A stretch of DNA of 34,225 bases, taken from Sideroxyarcus sp045866275 (GTDB taxonomy: Bacteria > Pseudomonadota > Gammaproteobacteria > Burkholderiales > Gallionellaceae). Below are positions 33,286 to 34,225 of the stretch, piece by piece (position 1 is the first letter of the stretch; each line of letters begins with the position of its first letter). The notes beneath the pieces are model-generated. The model made no database searches. It had not been told where the DNA came from and was given only the letters and a program-made list of their open reading frames with translations. The DNA is taken from the NCBI GenBank assembly GCA_045866275.1, contig BAAFRX010000024.1, positions 1-34,225 of the forward strand, given 5' to 3'. Made by a program: the position numbers and the translations under genes.

Positions 33286-33665
33286 AGCGGCTTTATCTCG
33301 ACACTCATATTCTGGTCTGGCTTTATCAGGATGGCGTAACACGACTGACACCTCAAGCGACACAAGCCATCGAAACGACGGAACAATTGCTGATTTCTCC
33401 CATGGTAGAACTTGAGCTTACCTATCTGCATGAAATTTCCCGCATCAACTGCACCGCATTTACCATTCTGGATGGCTTGCGGCGCGACATTGGTTTAGAG
33501 ACTTGCCCGCAACCCTTTGCTGCGGTTATCGGCACAGCTCTCAAGCTCGATTGGACACGTGACCCATTTGACCGAATCATCGTAGCCCAAGCCGCTCACC
33601 GAGAGTCGCCCTTGTTGAGCGCAGACCAGAACATCATCAAACATTACGCGGCAGCGGTCTGGTAG
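33282..33665 (+). CDS. PIN-domain toxin (VapC-like)
   Basis: The 127-aa product is a PIN-domain ribonuclease. Acidic metal-binding positions are D7 (YLDTHILVWL), E43/E45 (MVELEL), D94/D97 (TRDPFDRIIVAQA) and D115 (LSADQNI). Such toxins cleave RNA when the antitoxin is degraded. The GTG at 33282, which overlaps the antitoxin stop by four bases, is chosen over ATG 33255 because translational coupling is typical and the domain starts at VKRLYLD. Confidence 0.88.
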   Translation: MKRLYLDTHILVWLYQDGVTRLTPQATQAIETTEQLLISPMVELELTYLHEISRINCTAFTILDGLRRDIGLETCPQPFAAVIGTALKLDWTRDPFDRIIVAQAAHRESPLLSADQNIIKHYAAAVW

Positions 33666-33721
33666 TTGATCGCCACGTTATAATGCGCGCCACTTTTACT
33701 GTCACCCTCTAGGAAACCACC

Positions 33722-33863
33722 ATGCCACAATTGCAAGCCATTATCGAAGAAGCGTTTTGAACGCCGTGCCAACATCTCGCCGCGCAATGTGGACGCGCAG
33801 TTGACGGCTGCACTCGACACTGGTTTACAAGTCGCCGCAGAAATTCTGGATCGAATCATGTAG
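33722..33863 (+). pseudogene. dapD: Remnant of the dapD 5' end (tetrahydrodipicolinate N-succinyltransferase)
   Basis: The frame MPQLQAIIEEAF then hits TGA, but dropping one T in the TTTT run at about 33757-33760 restores ERRANISPRNVDA, closely resembling the DapD N-terminus (QLQ-x-IIE-x-AFERRA-x-I-x-P). After that about ten codons seem to be missing, and the frame ends LQVAAEILDRIM-stop. An AGGAAA ribosome-binding site and a TATAAT-like box (33678-33683) upstream are still intact. The rest of the roughly 270-aa enzyme is absent. A functional dapD must be elsewhere for lysine synthesis. Confidence 0.7.
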
Positions 33864-33923
33864 CGCCTGGTATTGATTGGGTGTGAAAATTTCGTACACC
33901 CCAAAATTTCAGATAAATACGAC

Positions 33924-34097
33924 ATGAGCCAATCCCCAAAATTGCTCGACCAAGTGCGCGATAAGTTGCGGGTGAAGCATTACACGCTACGCACCGAGCA
34001 AAGTTATGTGGACTGGATTAAACGCGTTATTTACTTTCACGACAGGCGCGGCCCCAGAGATATCAAGAAACGGTTGCCTGTCGCCCCCGCAGGCTAA
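33924..34097 (+). pseudogene. N-terminal fragment of an integron-type tyrosine recombinase
   Basis: The first 45 residues (KLLDQVRDKLRVKHYTLRTE, then QSYVDWIKRVIYFHDRRGP) match the SAM-like N-terminal domain of integron integrases (IntI: LDQ-R-x-x-IR-x-x-HYS-x-RTE-x-AYV-x-W). After RRGPRD the homology stops and the frame runs out in IKKRLPVAPAG. The catalytic R-H-R-Y domain is absent. The repeat at 34116 begins 18 bases after the stop. It is therefore a truncated integrase, probably disrupted by the adjacent element. Other XerC/D-like integrases remain possible. Confidence 0.75.
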
Positions 34098-34115
34098 CCC
34101 GGTGTCCGCAAAGCA

Positions 34116-34225
34116 TGATTGTGCAACACCTTTTCTGTAAAAGTTCTCACGAGCAAAATTCTTGAGGTCGTGCATCAGGTGTTCATGTTCAAATAGATTT
34201 TTCCGCTCATCCACTCGTCATCGCA
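34116..34225 (+). repeat. 110-bp terminal inverted repeat, right copy (putative mobile-element end)
   Basis: Exact reverse complement of 2-111. It begins TGATTGTGCAACACC and runs to the window end, so the inside of the element lies beyond. It abuts the truncated integrase. Short open frames inside it encode nothing recognisable. Confidence 0.85.

Overview
The window looks like a chromosomal contig from a freshwater or sediment betaproteobacterium. The surE-pcm-nlpD order, GTP-type PEP carboxykinase, ftsY-ftsE-ftsX order and moderately GC-rich coding style fit the Nitrosomonadales/Gallionellaceae. That placement is inferred from gene content, not from a marker gene. No rRNA, tRNA or CRISPR array was seen.

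Positions 1-17300 are mostly housekeeping. They hold thiopurine methyltransferase, two small proteins (zinc-ribbon-like and KTSC) and pckG. Divergent from pckG is djlA, followed by ftsX/ftsE/ftsY on the minus strand. A two-gene M16 peptidase operon comes next, then a yqjD/yqjE/yqjK membrane-stress operon, mltB and an NlpC/P60 lipoprotein. The section ends with apbC(mrp)-surE-pcm-nlpD and a radical SAM gene bracketed by palindromic repeats. rpoS, the usual gene after nlpD, is not there.

Positions 17600-32430 form a surface-polysaccharide region. It encodes an SGNH-like protein, an AT-richer glycosyltransferase 2 gene and a Wzx-type flippase. It also encodes a dTDP-3-amino-3,6-dideoxyhexose pathway: an FdtB-like aminotransferase on the minus strand, and a hexapeptide acetyltransferase, a GNAT protein and the FdtA-like ketoisomerase on the plus strand. 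A diacylglycerol-kinase-like lipid kinase and an unrecognised 285-aa protein follow. Next is a compact module of NodU/CmcH carbamoyltransferase, SxtJ-like and DUF5989/SxtK-like membrane proteins and an SGNH hydrolase. A family 4 glycosyltransferase and a thymidylate-kinase-like protein close the region. Together these could make, acylate, carbamoylate and export a decorated glycan.

Positions 32430-34225 are a scrap zone. It has a 57-aa orphan ORF, a Phd/PIN toxin-antitoxin pair with a visible promoter-operator, a frameshifted remnant of the dapD 5' end and the N-terminal piece of an integron-type tyrosine recombinase.

Both window ends are the same 110-bp sequence in inverted orientation, and each copy abuts a truncated gene. 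A diverged third copy lies at 22483-22540. This is most simply the end of a multicopy mobile element at which assembly stopped. The most notable content is the carbamoyltransferase-SxtJ-SxtK-GDSL module, which mirrors the order of sxtI-J-K-L in saxitoxin clusters but sits in a glycan locus, and the layered mobile-element debris at the edges.
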